Source: Gordonia hankookensis (GTDB lineage: Bacteria > Actinomycetota > Actinomycetes > Mycobacteriales > Mycobacteriaceae). Taken from it: a stretch of DNA of 64,000 nucleotides. The notes below the pieces were generated by a model that saw only the letters and a list, made by a program, of their open reading frames with translations, ran no database searches and was not told the DNA's origin. A program made the translations under genes and the position numbers. Position 1 is the first letter of the stretch; each line of letters begins with the position of its first letter. The stretch covers positions 558,001 through 622,000 of the forward strand of contig NZ_JACWMS010000003.1 of NCBI RefSeq assembly GCF_014673215.1, in the 5' to 3' direction. Shown here piece by piece: positions 54,964-63,863 of the stretch.

Positions 54964-56600
54964 ATCATTGCTTTCGACGCCACACCGGCACGGAGCGACA
55001 GCGCGACGACGAGTCGGGTCGCCGGGTCGTCGAGGTCCATTCCGGTGATCTCCTGCAGCCGACGAATCCGATACCGGAGGGTGTTCGGATGTATGTGCAA
55101 AGTCGATGCGGCCGAGCGTACATCGCCGAATCGGTCGAGGTACACGCGCAGCGACGTGACGAACTCGCTGCCGGTGCGCCGGTCCGTCTCGGCGAGCTCG
55201 ACGACCCGGGTGTCCATCAGTTCCGGGTTCGCGGTGAGATGGGCGACGATCTCGCCGAGGAGTACGCCGGTCTGCGATTCGCCGACCGTCGTCACGTCGG
55301 CGATCAATTCTCCTTCGCGTTCGGCGGCGTCGAGAACGCGATCGACCTGTGCGCGCAACCCGGGCACCGTCGCGAGCCCCTCATCCGGCCCGGCGATCAC
55401 CGCCCGCAACGCGACGCCGAACTGGCGTTCCGCGGCCATGATGACCGACTTCCCCCAGGCCACGGTCGCGTCGGGATCCACCTGCGGGAGTATGACGTAC
55501 GCGCGAGATCCGATCGTGGACATCACCGACAGTTGACTGAACGCACTCGCGTGCAAGGTGAGTGCCGACACCTCGCCGGACGCCTCGAGCACCGCAGCCG
55601 GGCCGTCGTCGTTTGCCGCGCCGAAGCCGACAACCGTCATCGGCAGGTCGACAGCGATGCCGAGCTGAGTGCCGAGGTAATCGGCGTCGACGACCTCCCC
55701 CCGCGCACCCAGCAGACGGCGGACCACGTCGTCGTGAGCGGTTCCCGCGGCTTTGCGGCGCGAGATCATCCGTGCGGCAACGGCGGCCGCCCCCGCAAGC
55801 ACCTCGTCGGTGTCCGTGGACAGCGCTGTGCGTCCTTGCTGGAGCCACAGGACACCGAGGAACTCCCCCGACCCGTCCGCCGCGGGCCGGCGAATACCGA
55901 TGGCGCGCCGCGGACGCAGTGCCAGATCGGCCCGTTCGTCGACGACGACCACGTCGGTCGCGATACGTACCGCGTCCATCACGCCCCACTGCCGCAGCCA
56001 GGCGAGCATCTCCGGTGGCCCTTCCCGACCGAGGATCGAGAGCCGGCGCAATTCGTCTGCCTCGTCCCCGGCACTGCTGTAGGCGAGGACGTGGGACCGC
56101 TCGTCCTCGATACTGACGAGTCCGCCGGTTCGCCGGGCGACCTCGGACGCAAGTTCGAAGAGGTCGCCGATCGCCCCGGACCGCATCGATTCACCCGCCA
56201 TGCCCGAGCCGAGCCCGGGAGCTCCCTCCAGGACGCGCATGACCAGGTGGTAAATCCGCTCCCAGCGCGCGTGTGGATCGATCGCGACGACGGCGACGCC
56301 GTTCGTCTCGGCACGCTCGACGACTCGTCCCGACGGCGCCTTGCAGAGAATGGCCACCGGCCGATGTGCGCCGAGACCCGACAACCACGTCAGCACGTCG
56401 TCATCGGGGACGCCGACGAACAGGAACAGTTCGGCACCACGGGCCGCGCGACCGAGGCCGAGGTGGATGTCGTCGACGTCGAGGAGCGCCGCCGACGACA
56501 GCCGCTGGTCCAGGCCATTCGGGGCACCCACCAGCGTCGCGACGGTGTTGTCGAGGGCGAGGAGCAATTGACCGAGGGATACGCCCGTAGGGGTGGTCAT
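54960..56600 (-). CDS. PucR-family transcriptional regulator
   Basis: 546-residue regulator. The C-terminal PucR helix-turn-helix is clear: RSAASTLHIHPNTLRYRIRR then LQEITGMDLDDPATRLVVAL. A CdaR GGDEF-like middle region (about 280-420) and an N-terminal sensor region precede it. In mycobacteria a PucR protein (PruC, Rv1186c) activates the divergent pruB-pruA genes in response to proline. Here pruA begins only 7.3 kb away in divergent orientation, so this may be PruC with a cluster inserted between. ATG 56600 is used. Confidence 0.88.
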   Translation of the reverse strand: MTTPTGVSLGQLLLALDNTVATLVGAPNGLDQRLSSAALLDVDDIHLGLGRAARGAELFLFVGVPDDDVLTWLSGLGAHRPVAILCKAPSGRVVERAETNGVAVVAIDPHARWERIYHLVMRVLEGAPGLGSGMAGESMRSGAIGDLFELASEVARRTGGLVSIEDERSHVLAYSSAGDEADELRRLSILGREGPPEMLAWLRQWGVMDAVRIATDVVVVDERADLALRPRRAIGIRRPAADGSGEFLGVLWLQQGRTALSTDTDEVLAGAAAVAARMISRRKAAGTAHDDVVRRLLGARGEVVDADYLGTQLGIAVDLPMTVVGFGAANDDGPAAVLEASGEVSALTLHASAFSQLSVMSTIGSRAYVILPQVDPDATVAWGKSVIMAAERQFGVALRAVIAGPDEGLATVPGLRAQVDRVLDAAEREGELIADVTTVGESQTGVLLGEIVAHLTANPELMDTRVVELAETDRRTGSEFVTSLRVYLDRFGDVRSAASTLHIHPNTLRYRIRRLQEITGMDLDDPATRLVVALSLRAGVASKAMM

Positions 56601-56666
56601 ACGACCAATTATTGCGCCGTTCATTGTGTGATCGGACAGCTTCCCGACGACTCCGTACGGATCCGG

Positions 56667-57371
56667 TCAGCTGTGCAGCACAGCCGCGAACGCGACCCGG
56701 TCGCCACGATAGAGCGACCGCACCACCTCGATGGGCATTCCGTCGGTGTCGAGCGAACGACGGCGGAGCAGCATCATCGGCATGAGGGTGGTCGTCTCCA
56801 GGAGATCGGCCTCCCGGGGCGAGGCCAGCGCGGTCTCGATGCGTTCCTCGGCGCTGGCGAACTCGACGCCCTTCGCTCGTATTGCGGCGTACAGCGACGT
56901 CTGCGGGTCGAAGGTCTGCGCGAAATCGCCGAATCTGGCCTGGGCGAGATACGTGCTCTCCAGACCCAGCTTGACCCCGTCCGCCAGCAATACCCGTTCC
57001 AGATGCATCACCGGTGAACCCGGTGCGATACCCAACGCATCGCACATCGGCTGATCGCCCACGATCTCCTCGAAGGTCACCAGGATGCGCCCGGGCACGC
57101 GCCCGTGCTCCTTGGCACCCTCGGTGTAGGAGCGTAAGGACAACGGCTGCACCAATTTCGGTGCCGAAACGACGGTCCGACGGCCTCGCCTCTCGATTCG
57201 CCCCTCCACGAGCAGATCTTGCAGGGCCTGCCGCACCGTCTCTCGCGCGACCGAGAACTGCTCGGCGAGGGCACGTTCGGGCGGAACGGCATCGCCCTCG
57301 TCGAGAGCGGAGACCATTCGATCGAGTTCGGTCCGCACCCGGTAGTACTTGCGGGGCTCGACGGTCACCAT
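56667..57371 (-). CDS. GntR/HutC (UTRA) regulator of the phosphonate cluster
   Basis: 234-residue regulator. The N-terminal winged helix has VPPERALAEQFSVARETVRQ then ALQDLLVEGRIERRGRRTVV, and residues 75-230 form a UTRA ligand domain (HLERVLLADGVKLGLESTYL, EVVRSLYRGDRVAF). Family members in phosphonate clusters are named PhnF or PhnR and bind TGGTCTAGACCA-like palindromes, two of which lie in this cluster's divergent promoter. Its start (ATG 57371 or GTG 57368) overlaps the PhnZ-like stop, so it is co-expressed and autoregulated. Confidence 0.9.
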   Translation of the reverse strand: MVTVEPRKYYRVRTELDRMVSALDEGDAVPPERALAEQFSVARETVRQALQDLLVEGRIERRGRRTVVSAPKLVQPLSLRSYTEGAKEHGRVPGRILVTFEEIVGDQPMCDALGIAPGSPVMHLERVLLADGVKLGLESTYLAQARFGDFAQTFDPQTSLYAAIRAKGVEFASAEERIETALASPREADLLETTTLMPMMLLRRRSLDTDGMPIEVVRSLYRGDRVAFAAVLHS

Positions 57372-57925
57372 GACATTCCCCCCGGCCGCGGCTCGATCTC
57401 CGACCGACCCGCGATCCTCGCGGCCAGGATGGCGGCCTCGGCGATGTCCATTCCCGGCGCCCCGACAACCTTTGCGGCGTCGTCGTATCGACGCAACCGG
57501 ATCGCATCGGGCCACCACGGGTGCGCCGTCCACGAACCATCGACACCGCCTGCTCCGCCCTGATGCGCCAGCGAATCCACCGATGTTTCGGAAAGTCCGG
57601 CGGCATAGCCGGATTCGGTGGCCGCGAGGAATCGTTTCGCCGCGACATGCGCCCCGGCCAGCCAGCCCACCCGCGCCCCGAACCGAGGGGTCAGCCATTC
57701 ACGGGCGATCCGATCGTGCGGCTCGGACCCGGGCACGAGTGGGCTCCGGCCGACATCGTGGAGAACCGCGGCGAGGACGAGGCCATCGGGCGCGCCGTCT
57801 GCCTGGGCATGCCATCCGGCCTGCATCGCGTGGTCGAGCTCGTCGACGGCCGGCTCATCCCAGATGCCACGCAGGGATCGGAGCACAGCGGTCACCTCGG
57901 CAGCGATCTCGGACGAAGACGACAT
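57365..57925 (-). CDS. PhnZ-like HD-domain mixed-valent diiron oxygenase
   Basis: 186-residue protein of the phosphonate-operon HD family. Visible: LDHAMQAGWHAQADGAP (His32), AAVLHDVGRSPL (His56-Asp57), GAHVAAKRFLAAT (His93), and SETSVDSLAHQGG plus RRYDDAAKVV (Asp ligand). PhnZ cleaves the C-P bond of 2-amino-1-hydroxyethylphosphonate to glycine and phosphate with O2. No PhnY hydroxylase gene is nearby. The N-terminal Tyr/Glu pair that gates substrate in characterised PhnZ is not obvious (Trp and Pro appear there). An operator lies 18 bases before its ATG. Confidence 0.82.
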   Translation of the reverse strand: MSSSSEIAAEVTAVLRSLRGIWDEPAVDELDHAMQAGWHAQADGAPDGLVLAAVLHDVGRSPLVPGSEPHDRIAREWLTPRFGARVGWLAGAHVAAKRFLAATESGYAAGLSETSVDSLAHQGGAGGVDGSWTAHPWWPDAIRLRRYDDAAKVVGAPGMDIAEAAILAARIAGRSEIEPRPGGMSW

Positions 57926-57942
57926 GTGTCGAGCATAGCGCC

Positions 57943-57958
57943 TTTGGTCTAGACCAAA
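57943..57958. promoter_or_regulatory. GntR/HutC operator TTTGGTCTAGACCAAA, copy 1
   Basis: A perfect 16-bp palindrome in the 98-base divergent promoter, 18 bases upstream of the PhnZ-like start. Matches the TGGTCTAGACCA type bound by HutC-subfamily GntR proteins. Confidence 0.88.
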
Positions 57959-57989
57959 AGTTCACCGAGTGTTTCCGTAGCGGATCCTG

Positions 57990-58005
57990 TTTGGTCTAGA
58001 CCAAA
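57990..58005. promoter_or_regulatory. GntR/HutC operator TTTGGTCTAGACCAAA, copy 2
   Basis: Second identical 16-bp palindrome, 19 bases upstream of the FAD oxidoreductase start. Centres of the two copies are 47 bp apart, so each divergent transcript has its own site and cooperative looping is possible. Confidence 0.88.
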
Positions 58006-58023
58006 GATTGCAGACTGATCCGC

Positions 58024-59160
58024 ATGAAGATCATCGTCATCGGCGGGGGAATCCTGGGCACCGCCCACGCGTGGTCGGCCGTCGTTCGCGGGCACCGGGT
58101 GGTGCAGATCGAGCGCGAACGAGAGGCGCGTGGCGCCACGGTCCGCAACTTCGGTCTCGTCTGGATCTCCGGTCGCGCACCGGGTGAACTCGGTGCGGCG
58201 CAACGGTCGCGCGACCTCTGGGAGAAGATCGGGACCGAGGTACCCGGCATCGGGTTCCGACCGTGCGGGTCACTCACGATGGTCCGGACCGCCGCCGAGC
58301 TCGCGGTGGCCGAAGACGTGTCCACCCGGCCCGATGCCGCCGATCGCGGTTTCACGCTGCTCGATCCGGAGGCCGTGCGACAGATCAATCCCGCGCTGCG
58401 TGGTGACTTCCGCGCCGGACTGCACTGTTCTCGTGACGGCGCGGTCGAGTCCCGCATCGCACTGCCCGCTCTCCGAACCCACCTCGCCGGTACCGGTCGG
58501 TACGATTTCGTGCCCGGACGCGAGGTCCGGTCGGTCGAATCGGCGGAGTCCGGCGTGTCGGTGCGCGACGACCATGGGACGACGCACCATGGCGACGCGG
58601 TCATCCACTGTCCCGGCGCGATACACGGTGGTCTCACCCGCGAGTTGCTCGGCGCGGCACCGCCGGTCCGACGCGTCCGCCTGCAGATGATGCAGACCGC
58701 TCCGCTCGGCGAGCAGCTGACCACCGCGATCGCCGACTCCGACAGCTTCCGGTACTACCCGGGTTTCGCCGGCGATGCGCTCGAGGGGCTGACGGCGAGC
58801 CAGTCCCAGTCCACGGTCGCGGCCGAGCACCGCATGCAGTTGCTCTGCGTGCAGCGACTCGACGGCGGGCTGACGATCGGCGACACCCATGAGTACGACG
58901 ACGATGCGGTGTTCGGATTCGATGTCACCGAGGAGCCTTACGAACATCTCCGACAGGTCGTCGAATCCCTGCTCGGCCGGTCTCTGCCCGGCATCGTCCG
59001 CCGGTGGTCGGGCGTCTACTCGCAATGCCTGGACCCGGCTGCGATCGCGTTCCGGGAGCAGGTGTCTCCCGGCGTCTGGGTGGTCACCGGTCCCGGCGGC
59101 CGTGGGATGACGCTCGGCCCCGCCATCGGCGAACAGACCGCCGACCTGATGAATCTCTGA
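58024..59160 (+). CDS. FAD-dependent oxidoreductase of phosphonate clusters (TIGR03364 type)
   Basis: 378-residue flavoprotein of the glycine oxidase/DAO group. IIVIGGGILGTAHAWSAVVR at the N-terminus is the FAD-binding GxGxxG, QIERERE supplies the ribose-binding acid, VRNFGLVWISGR the family loop, and VWVVTGPGGRGMTLGPAIGE the C-terminal FAD motif. The family is repeatedly found beside phosphonatase-like hydrolases and is thought to oxidise an amino- or N-methylaminoethylphosphonate to phosphonoacetaldehyde. It is first in the plus-strand operon. Confidence 0.85.
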   Translation: MKIIVIGGGILGTAHAWSAVVRGHRVVQIEREREARGATVRNFGLVWISGRAPGELGAAQRSRDLWEKIGTEVPGIGFRPCGSLTMVRTAAELAVAEDVSTRPDAADRGFTLLDPEAVRQINPALRGDFRAGLHCSRDGAVESRIALPALRTHLAGTGRYDFVPGREVRSVESAESGVSVRDDHGTTHHGDAVIHCPGAIHGGLTRELLGAAPPVRRVRLQMMQTAPLGEQLTTAIADSDSFRYYPGFAGDALEGLTASQSQSTVAAEHRMQLLCVQRLDGGLTIGDTHEYDDDAVFGFDVTEEPYEHLRQVVESLLGRSLPGIVRRWSGVYSQCLDPAAIAFREQVSPGVWVVTGPGGRGMTLGPAIGEQTADLMNL

Positions 59161-59181
59161 GCCCACTCGAAAGGTATCCCC

Positions 59182-59865
59182 TTGTCCGATCTGAAGATCC
59201 GTCTGGCCGCGCTCGACATGGCAGGCACCACTGTCGCCGACGACGGCCTCGTGCTGGCCGCGTTCGATGCCGCCGCCGAGGCCGCGGGGCTCCCCGCGGA
59301 CGGCCCAGACCACGCACAGGCACGCCAGTACGTGGTCGACACCATGGGCCAGTCCAAGATCGTCGTCTTCCGTCATCTGGTCGACGGTGACGAAGCGCGC
59401 GCCCAACTCGCCAACACCGCATTCGAGAATGCCTACGCCTCATCACTTTCCGATGGCGGCGTGCGCGAGATCGGCGGGGCCGCCGACACCATCGACGCGT
59501 TGCGGACCGCCGGGATCAAGGTCGCGCTGACGACCGGTTTCAGTGCCGAGACACAGCGTCGGCTGCTGACCGCGCTCGGCTGGGAAGGGCTCGCGGACCT
59601 GACAGTTGCGCCGTCGGCCACCCTACGGGGCCGCCCCTTCCCGGACATGATCCTGTCCGCGGTGATCGATCTGCGGATCGACGACGTCCGCCAGGTCGCC
59701 GTCCTCGGCGACACCGCCAACGACATCACGAGCGGGATCCGAGCAGGCGCAGAGATCGTGGCAGGCGCCCTCACCGGCGCGCATGACGAAACGCGCCTGA
59801 ACGCCGCAGGCGCCACCCACATCGTCGACTCCGTGCGCCAGTTCGGCGAGCTGCTCACCCATTGA
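59182..59865 (+). CDS. Phosphonatase-like HAD hydrolase
   Basis: 227-residue HAD enzyme. The nucleophile Asp12 is in RLAALDMAGTTVADDG, the Thr/Ser motif II in VALTTGFSAETQ, and the acidic motif IV in VAVLGDTANDITSGIRAGA. This phosphonatase-like family (TIGR03351) is related to phosphonoacetaldehyde hydrolase. A start at TTG 59182 is supported by AAAGG upstream and by lack of any other start before the nucleophile. It probably removes phosphate from the aldehyde made by the preceding FAD enzyme. Confidence 0.85.
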   Translation: MSDLKIRLAALDMAGTTVADDGLVLAAFDAAAEAAGLPADGPDHAQARQYVVDTMGQSKIVVFRHLVDGDEARAQLANTAFENAYASSLSDGGVREIGGAADTIDALRTAGIKVALTTGFSAETQRRLLTALGWEGLADLTVAPSATLRGRPFPDMILSAVIDLRIDDVRQVAVLGDTANDITSGIRAGAEIVAGALTGAHDETRLNAAGATHIVDSVRQFGELLTH

Positions 59866-59943
59866 TCAAGACCCGGGACCGTACGCAACGGCGCGTCGGC
59901 CACCCGATCACCTCCACCTCATCACCCGAATGAAGGAAACAGC

Positions 59944-61005
59944 ATGCGCCTCTCCGCCTTTCGACGCGGCACCCTGCGTACCGCCGTTCTCGCCCTGACC
60001 ACGGCCACTGTGGCCGTCACCGCCGCCTGCGGCGGTACCGGAACCTCCGAGTCGGGCGACAAGAGCATCACCGTGTACACCGCCGACGGGCTCGGAAGCT
60101 GGTACAAGACCGAGTTCGACACCTTCCGGCAGCAGACCGGGATCTCGGTCAACATCGTGGAAGCCGGTTCGGGAGAGGTGGTGTCGCGCGTCCAGAAGGA
60201 GCAGTCCAATCCGCAGGCAGACCTACTGGTCACCTTGCCGCCGTTCATCCAGAAGGCGGCGGGTCAGGGCCTGCTCGCCGACAGCGGCGTGGACACGACG
60301 GCGGTGGACAAGGCCGACAAGGATGCAGACGGCAAGTTTGTCGCCATCGTCGACAACTACTTGTCGTTCATCGCGAATCCGTCGGCCACGCCGGCCCCGA
60401 AGACCTGGGACGACCTCCTCGCACCGCGATTCAAGGGCAAGATCCAGTACTCCACACCCGGCCAGGCCGGTGACGGCACTGCGGTTCTGCTTCTGCTGCA
60501 ACACCTCATGGGCGATCAGGCCGCCCTCGACTACCTGTCGAAACTGCAGGTCAACAATGTCGGTCCGTCGAGCTCGACCGGCAAGCTCCAGCCCAAGGTC
60601 AGCAATGGCGAACTGATGGTGGCCAACGGCGATGTGCAGATGAACCTGGCATCGATCCGCGACGACGGGTCGAAGTTCAACCTGTTCTTCCCCGCGATGC
60701 CCGACGGGTCGCGGACCACCGTGTCCCTGCCCTATTTCGCGGGCGTCACCAAGGGCGCGCCGCACGCCGACAACGCCCGTCAACTGCTCGAGTTCCTGCT
60801 CTCGAAGGACGTCCAACAGACCGTGGGCACCCAAGCGCTCGGTGTCTCGGTCCGCACCGACGTCGCGCCGCCTGCTCCCGACGGCACCACCCCGACCCCG
60901 TCCGAGGTGATGACGGGTGTCACCGTGTGGCACCCCGACTGGAACTCGGTGCTCACGTCGCTCGATACCGACGTCGCTGCATACCAGAAATCCACCGGGA
61001 GCTGA
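59944..61005 (+). CDS. phnS: Phosphonate (2-aminoethylphosphonate-type) ABC substrate-binding lipoprotein
   Basis: 353-residue extracytoplasmic binding protein. The signal peptide ends VAVTAACGG with lipidated Cys29. The mature part has the periplasmic-binding fold of the iron/AEP group: SITVYTADGLGSWYKTEFDT, VEAGSGEVVSRVQKEQSNPQ and ADLLVTLPPFI. Cluster order (SBP, ATPase, two permeases) matches PhnSTUV. ATG at 59944 has AAGGAA upstream. It collects aminophosphonate for import. Confidence 0.88.
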   Translation: MRLSAFRRGTLRTAVLALTTATVAVTAACGGTGTSESGDKSITVYTADGLGSWYKTEFDTFRQQTGISVNIVEAGSGEVVSRVQKEQSNPQADLLVTLPPFIQKAAGQGLLADSGVDTTAVDKADKDADGKFVAIVDNYLSFIANPSATPAPKTWDDLLAPRFKGKIQYSTPGQAGDGTAVLLLLQHLMGDQAALDYLSKLQVNNVGPSSSTGKLQPKVSNGELMVANGDVQMNLASIRDDGSKFNLFFPAMPDGSRTTVSLPYFAGVTKGAPHADNARQLLEFLLSKDVQQTVGTQALGVSVRTDVAPPAPDGTTPTPSEVMTGVTVWHPDWNSVLTSLDTDVAAYQKSTGS

Positions 61006-61006
61006 G

Positions 61007-62164
61007 ATGTCCAACCCGTTGACGACCCCGACCGCGCGCGTCTCCGGCACTGCCGCTCCGGCGCAACCGAGCATCGCCTTCGACCGCGTGACCGTCTCCT
61101 ACGGGCGCGGCAAGAAGTCCACCGACGCCCTGCTCGACTTCACCCTCCGAGTCGAGCGCGGAGAGACCATCGCCCTGCTCGGGCCGAGCGGATCGGGTAA
61201 GTCGACGGCGCTCAAGGCTCTGGCCGGATTCGTGCGGCCGAGCGCCGGACGGGTCCGTCTGTCGGGCCGGGACGTGACCGACCTGCCGCCCGCCAAGCGC
61301 GGCATCGGTGTGGTGGTGCAGTCGTACGCACTGTTCCCGCACATGCGGGTCCGTGACAATGTCGCGTTCGGCCTCAAGGCGCGCCGTATCCCCAAAGCGC
61401 AGATCACCGAACGGGTCTCGGATGCCCTCGCGATGGTCAGTATGTCCGACTACGCGTCACGACTGCCCCGTGAGCTCTCCGGCGGACAACAGCAGCGCGT
61501 GGCGATCGCCAGGGCGCTGGCGATCCGACCCGATGTGCTGCTCCTCGACGAACCGCTCGCCGCACTCGACGCGGCGCTGCGCCAGTCCATGGTGATCGAG
61601 TTGCAACGGCTGCGGGATGCGTTGCCCGACACGACGATGCTGTACGTGACGCACGATCAGTCCGAGGCGCTCGCGCTCGCGTCCCGGGTCGCGGTGATGC
61701 GGGACGCGCAACTCGTCGACATCGGTACCGCCGATGAGTTGTGGTCGCGCCCGCCCAGCAGCTTCACCGCGGGTTTCCTCGGCGGCGCGAACCTGATCGG
61801 ATGCACTGTCGGCCGGGTGTCGGGTACCACGGCGCTGGTCTCGGTTGGCGACAAGATGTTCACCGGGAGCGCGCCCGCGCCAACGCGACGATGGGCTCCC
61901 GGGACCAGGGCTTGGCTCTGTATCCGTCCCCACGAGATGGAGGTGACCACCCTGTGGGCGGCCGGGTCACTGGCCGCCCGGGTGACCGGGTCGGTGTGGC
62001 GTGGCGCGACAACCCGTTTCACGCTCGCCGTCGACGGACTGCCCGACCAGCTCCTCGAGGCCGATGTGACCGGACGCGTGGAGCATCCGATCGAATCGCG
62101 TGTCGGGGTGCGGTTTCCGAACCCCACCGGCGTGCTGGTGGAGGCTGCGGGGCCGACACGATGA
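61007..62164 (+). CDS. phnT: ABC transporter ATP-binding protein
   Basis: 385-residue ATPase. Walker A GPSGSGKSTALKAL (near residue 65), Q-loop VVQSYALFPHM, signature LSGGQQQRVAIARALA, Walker B VLLLDEPLAALDAAL and H-loop TMLYVTHDQSEALALA. A C-terminal TOBE-like extension follows (residues 265-385). It starts one base after the binding-protein stop and its own stop overlaps the next gene by four bases. Confidence 0.92.
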   Translation: MSNPLTTPTARVSGTAAPAQPSIAFDRVTVSYGRGKKSTDALLDFTLRVERGETIALLGPSGSGKSTALKALAGFVRPSAGRVRLSGRDVTDLPPAKRGIGVVVQSYALFPHMRVRDNVAFGLKARRIPKAQITERVSDALAMVSMSDYASRLPRELSGGQQQRVAIARALAIRPDVLLLDEPLAALDAALRQSMVIELQRLRDALPDTTMLYVTHDQSEALALASRVAVMRDAQLVDIGTADELWSRPPSSFTAGFLGGANLIGCTVGRVSGTTALVSVGDKMFTGSAPAPTRRWAPGTRAWLCIRPHEMEVTTLWAAGSLAARVTGSVWRGATTRFTLAVDGLPDQLLEADVTGRVEHPIESRVGVRFPNPTGVLVEAAGPTR

Positions 62165-63057
62165 GCACGAGTGATGTGCTGGCGCGAACGCCGCCACCGA
62201 TCGAACAGGCTGAACTGCAACAGAATTCGACTCCGGACCGATGGCGTCCGGTGGCCTGGGTCGCGGCGCCGCTGCTGATCGTCCTCGTGATCGCGGTATA
62301 CCCTCTGATCCGTGTCCTGACCGAATCCGCAGCCGGCACCGGTCAGAGCACCTGGCGAGCCGTGCTGGGCAGTGAGATCTTCCTGCGCGCGCTCGCGACG
62401 ACGGCAGAGATCGCCGTGTGCTCCACCGTCGGTTGCCTCGTCCTCGGCACGTTCCTCGCGATCGTGCTGGCCTTCGTCCCTTTCCCGGGCTCGGGCCTCG
62501 TGGCACGCCTGATCGACACCGTGCTCGCCCTGCCGTCATTTCTCATCACACTCGCGTTCACGTTCCTGTACGGGAGTGCGGGCGCGGTGAATGCGGCCAT
62601 CTTCGAGGTCACCGGTCATCGGCCACTGAACTTCCTCGCGACGCCTGCCGGGGTCATCGCCGCGGAGATCACCTTCTTCACCCCCTTCGTCGTCCGCCCG
62701 TTGCTCGCGTCGTTCACGGTGATGTCACGAGATCAGCTCGACGTGGCCGCCAGCCTGGGCGCGTCGCCGTGGCGTGTACTGCGCACCGTGGTCTTGCCCG
62801 AGGCGGTGCCCTCGCTGATGGCAGGCGGCAGCCTGGTACTGCTGTTGACGCTCAACGAGTTCGGCATCGTGCTGTTCACCGGCGCGAAAGACGTGGTGAC
62901 GCTGCCGATGCTCGTGTACACGCGCGGAATCGTCTCCTTCGACCTCCCAGGAGCGGCAGTCATCGCGACCGTGCAGGTGCTCCTGTCACTGACCCTCTAC
63001 GGCGGATACCGGCTCGTGTTCGCACGGATGACGACGAGCCGGCCAGGAGGCCGCTGA
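62161..63057 (+). CDS. phnU: ABC transporter permease 1
   Basis: 298-residue membrane permease with about six helices. The EAA loop that contacts the ATPase is DVAASLGASPWRVLRTVVLP followed by EAVPSLMAGG near residue 200. The N-terminus begins MSTSDVLARTPPPI. ATGA overlap with phnT and TGATG overlap with phnV show tight coupling. Confidence 0.9.
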   Translation: MSTSDVLARTPPPIEQAELQQNSTPDRWRPVAWVAAPLLIVLVIAVYPLIRVLTESAAGTGQSTWRAVLGSEIFLRALATTAEIAVCSTVGCLVLGTFLAIVLAFVPFPGSGLVARLIDTVLALPSFLITLAFTFLYGSAGAVNAAIFEVTGHRPLNFLATPAGVIAAEITFFTPFVVRPLLASFTVMSRDQLDVAASLGASPWRVLRTVVLPEAVPSLMAGGSLVLLLTLNEFGIVLFTGAKDVVTLPMLVYTRGIVSFDLPGAAVIATVQVLLSLTLYGGYRLVFARMTTSRPGGR

Positions 63058-63854
63058 TGTTGTTCTGGACTCGACGAGGCCGCGCGGTTGCCTGGACGTT
63101 GTTCGCCGTGGTGGCCCTGGTGGTGTTCGTCGCGCCCATCGCCACCGTCGTGGTGGCCGGGTTCGCGGGTTCCTGGACGGGACCGTTGCCGTCGGATCTC
63201 GGCCTCGCACACTTCGGCGACGCCCTCTCCGGCGACAACGTCGCCAGCCTGTCGGTGAGCCTCCAGACGGCGTTCATCGCCGGCACGCTGGCACTGCTCC
63301 TGGGTACCTGGGCGGCAATCGCCGCCCGCGAGGCGAGCGGGCCGGTCGGCAGGATCGTTGACGCGGTGTTCCACCTGCCGATCGCGGTACCGTCGGTCGC
63401 GATCGGCCTGGGCCTGTTGATCAGTTTCAACGAGAAACCCCTCCTGCTCGGCGGGACGAAGTGGATCGTCATCGTCGCGCACACGGTCTTGGTGCTGGCG
63501 TTCGCCTTCAGCGCCGTCTCGGCCGCCCTGGAGCGACTCGATCCCGCCTACCGACAGGCCGCGGAATCGCTCGGGGCGGGACCGTTTCGGGTCCTGACCC
63601 GCGTGACCCTGCCGCTCCTGCTGCCGGCCCTGGGCGCAGCGGCAGGCCTGGCCGTGGCCCTGTCGATGGGTGAACTGGGCGCCACCGTGATGGTCTACCC
63701 CGCGACCTGGAAGACCCTCCCGGTGACGATCTTCGGTCTGTCCGACCGCGGTCAGGTGTTCTCCGCGGCGGCATGCACGTCGGTACTCCTGGCAGCGACG
63801 CTGATCGCCTTGGCGCTCCTCGGCCGGATTCGGTCGCGCGCCGAGATGCGATGA
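63057..63854 (+). CDS. phnV: ABC transporter permease 2
   Basis: 265-residue permease with about six helices, starting MLFWTRRGRAVAWTL. The EAA loop is AAESLGAGPFRVLTRVTLPL near residue 165. It is the last gene of the plus-strand phosphonate operon; a weak hairpin follows 10 bases beyond the stop codon. Confidence 0.9.
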   Translation: MLFWTRRGRAVAWTLFAVVALVVFVAPIATVVVAGFAGSWTGPLPSDLGLAHFGDALSGDNVASLSVSLQTAFIAGTLALLLGTWAAIAAREASGPVGRIVDAVFHLPIAVPSVAIGLGLLISFNEKPLLLGGTKWIVIVAHTVLVLAFAFSAVSAALERLDPAYRQAAESLGAGPFRVLTRVTLPLLLPALGAAAGLAVALSMGELGATVMVYPATWKTLPVTIFGLSDRGQVFSAAACTSVLLAATLIALALLGRIRSRAEMR

Positions 63855-63863
63855 CGACCTTGT

